A DNA stretch of 21,560 bases from contig JAUYJY010000049.1 of assembly GCA_030699205.1 (NCBI GenBank), positions 1 through 21,560 on the forward strand, read 5' to 3'. The stretch comes from Candidatus Pacearchaeota archaeon. GTDB lineage: Archaea > Nanobdellota > Nanobdellia > Pacearchaeales > GW2011-AR1. The position numbers were made by a program, and so were the translations under genes. Positions 20,833 to 21,560 of the stretch are shown piece by piece; position 1 is the stretch's first letter; each line of letters opens with the position of its first letter. Below the pieces are notes generated by a model that was not told where the DNA came from, made no database searches, and was given only the letters and a program-made list of their open reading frames with translations.

Positions 20833-21057
20833 CTATTGAAGATTATATTTCTTTTTTAAATCAGATAGTGTTACAAATTTTCCTTCAGAAATTTCTTTTC
20901 TGGAAAGAGCAATATCCTTTCTAGTTTGTTCAGATAATTCTTTAGTATCTTCAATTATGTTCCAAATTACTTCTTCATAGGTTTCTCTATTAAAAAGTTT
21001 CATTTTGTTTAGTTCTTGTTGTAAATTTGAACTTATTTGAATAGTTGTTGAGGTCAT
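20833..21057 (-). CDS. Small antitoxin, ribbon-helix-helix-like (TA system 3)
   Basis: A 74-residue protein opening MTSTTIQISSNLQQELNKMKL, then ETYEEVIWNIIEDTKELSEQTRKDIALSRKEI and a tail rich in Lys. It is a clear paralogue of the TA system 2 antitoxin, with the same TIQIS start and E(S/T)YE..IW core. The N-terminal strand and following helix fit a ribbon-helix-helix DNA-binding fold, and the tail would bind the toxin. A TATA-like run (about 21081-21090) 28 bases upstream and a palindrome between it and the ATG support autoregulated leaderless expression. Confidence 0.85.
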   Translation of the reverse strand: MTSTTIQISSNLQQELNKMKLFNRETYEEVIWNIIEDTKELSEQTRKDIALSRKEISEGKFVTLSDLKKKYNLQ

Positions 21058-21062
21058 AGTAG

Positions 21063-21090
21063 ACTATAATTAGCTATAGTATATAAATAT
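21063..21090 (-). promoter_or_regulatory. Promoter and palindromic operator of TA system 3
   Basis: ACTATA (21063-21068) and TATAGT (21075-21080) form a perfect inverted repeat with a 6-base spacer. It lies between the antitoxin ATG (21057) and the TATA-like ATATAAATAT (21081-21090), the same layout as in TA systems 1 and 2. Confidence 0.55.
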
Positions 21091-21117
21091 TTCGTTTTTT
21101 TAGGGCTTAAAATAAAA

Positions 21118-21300
21118 TTAGACATAACCTCTGAATTTAACAAAGTTGCCGAAGGCGATTCGGGAAAAATGCGAGCTGAGGCATTTCTCGTTAAATTCCT
21201 GTTAGTTGCCCTGAGCCGAAGGCGAAAGCGCAGGGGGGTCTGATGGGCGTAGCGGCGAAGAAGTTTGAGGTTCGGGCGTATTTTAGAGGTTGGCATCGTC
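21118..21300 (+). repeat. attC-like structured site S4 with GC-rich tail
   Basis: The outer ends are ACATAAC (21122-21128) and GTTAGTT (21201-21207), sharing TAAC/GTTA pairing. Next to them GAATTTAAC (21133-21141) and GTTAAATTC (21190-21198) pair perfectly over 9 bases. Inside, AAATGC / GCATTT (21167-21172, 21181-21186) forms the same hairpin as in S2, but with the closing G-C pair flipped to C-G. The core is 86 bases, within the usual attC size range. The tail (to about 21300) holds CCCTG / CAGGG and GCC / GGC hairpins. Confidence 0.65.
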
Positions 21301-21322
21301 TTTTAGAAGTAGTTACTAATCG

Positions 21323-21336
21323 AAAGATTTAAATAC
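21323..21336 (+). promoter_or_regulatory. BRE/TATA promoter of the partial gene at the window end
   Basis: AAAGATTTAAATAC centred about 28 bases before the ATG at 21358, giving a leaderless transcript. Confidence 0.6.
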
Positions 21337-21357
21337 TATCTATTTATTATTCTTTTT

Positions 21358-21560
21358 ATGGTAAACCAAAGTAAAATAAAAGATTCAAGATTTTGGAAAA
21401 GGTGGAGAGAATCTGGAGCAGTTGGAACTATTGAAGATGCAATATTGAGAACTATGAGAACAGACAGAAAACAAAGACCTGTTTGTGTTCATGTAAATGA
21501 ATCTGCTGGATTTTATGGAGATACTGTTTTCAATAATAAAAGCGGAAAGTATGAGCCAAA
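21358..21560 (+). CDS. 5' part of an unrecognised gene (cut by window end)
   Basis: An open frame of 67 codons from ATG 21358 with no stop before the window ends. It reads MVNQSKIKDSRFWKRWRESG, then AVGTIEDAILRTMRTDRKQRPVCVHVNES and AGFYGDTVFNNKSGKYEP. It is basic and hydrophilic with no signal peptide or membrane segment. I do not recognise the family from this fragment. A good promoter at 21323-21336 and its place just after attC-like site S4 suggest another accessory gene. Confidence 0.7.
   Translation, partial: MVNQSKIKDSRFWKRWRESGAVGTIEDAILRTMRTDRKQRPVCVHVNESAGFYGDTVFNNKSGKYEP

Noticed and set aside
1..21560. tRNA, rRNA or RNase P genes in the intergenic regions
   Set aside because: I found no cloverleaf with a GGTTC-type T arm and matching acceptor stem, and no conserved rRNA blocks. 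This was by eye only, and an intron-containing tRNA could be missed.
18300..21560. Integron integrase or transposase gene within the accessory block
   Set aside because: No open frame shows tyrosine-recombinase (R...HxxR...Y), DDE or HUH motifs, so any mobilising enzyme must lie outside the window.

Overview
The window looks like AT-rich archaeal chromosome, most likely from a small-genome DPANN lineage such as Pacearchaeota or Woesearchaeota. The lineage is inferred from gene content and was not tested by phylogeny. The archaeal signs are TrpRS and IleRS of archaeal/eukaryotic type, two TrmB-family regulators, an archaeal Ogg2-type 8-oxoguanine glycosylase, and repeated BRE/TATA boxes about 25-28 bases upstream of start codons (leaderless transcripts).

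Layout. (1) 1-2710 is an accessory block: a nested pair of miniature elements, a RelE-like toxin with an AbrB-type antitoxin, a Fic protein, and a second RelE-like toxin-antitoxin pair. A roughly 96-bp repeat flanks the Fic/RelE segment. (2) 2895-4755 holds trpS, then an msrA gene split by a 91-bp miniature element. (3) 4773-5828 is an unrecognised 351-residue protein divergent from a TrmB-family regulator (5922), with a palindrome between them. (4) 5922-12645 is a mostly plus-strand housekeeping run: regulator, membrane-anchored cyclophilin, MscS channel, CBS-pair protein, small membrane protein, ileS and a second TrmB-family regulator. (5) 12665-16289 contains three copies of a second miniature element, a small membrane protein, a secreted protein, a minimal O6-alkylguanine transferase, a peroxiredoxin with a broken duplicate, and a GHKL-ATPase plus STAS-like pair lying between the two peroxiredoxin copies. 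The ATPase gene is split by a miniature element. (6) 16294-18296 is a minus-strand cluster of ZIP transporter, HD hydrolase and ogg. (7) 18300-21560 is a second accessory block: a Cys/His-rich orphan, a YjjX-type NTPase, a third toxin-antitoxin pair and the start of another orphan. These genes are separated by structured intergenic sequences resembling integron attC sites.

The main discovery is two sequence-unrelated families of about 90-bp double-hairpin elements (A: four copies; B: two copies). They duplicate a TA target. Removing one copy from msrA and one from the ATPase gene restores each reading frame exactly. One B copy sits inside an A copy, which orders the insertions in time. The second strongest lead is the set of attC-like sites in the last 2 kb. 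No transposase or integrase is visible in the window.
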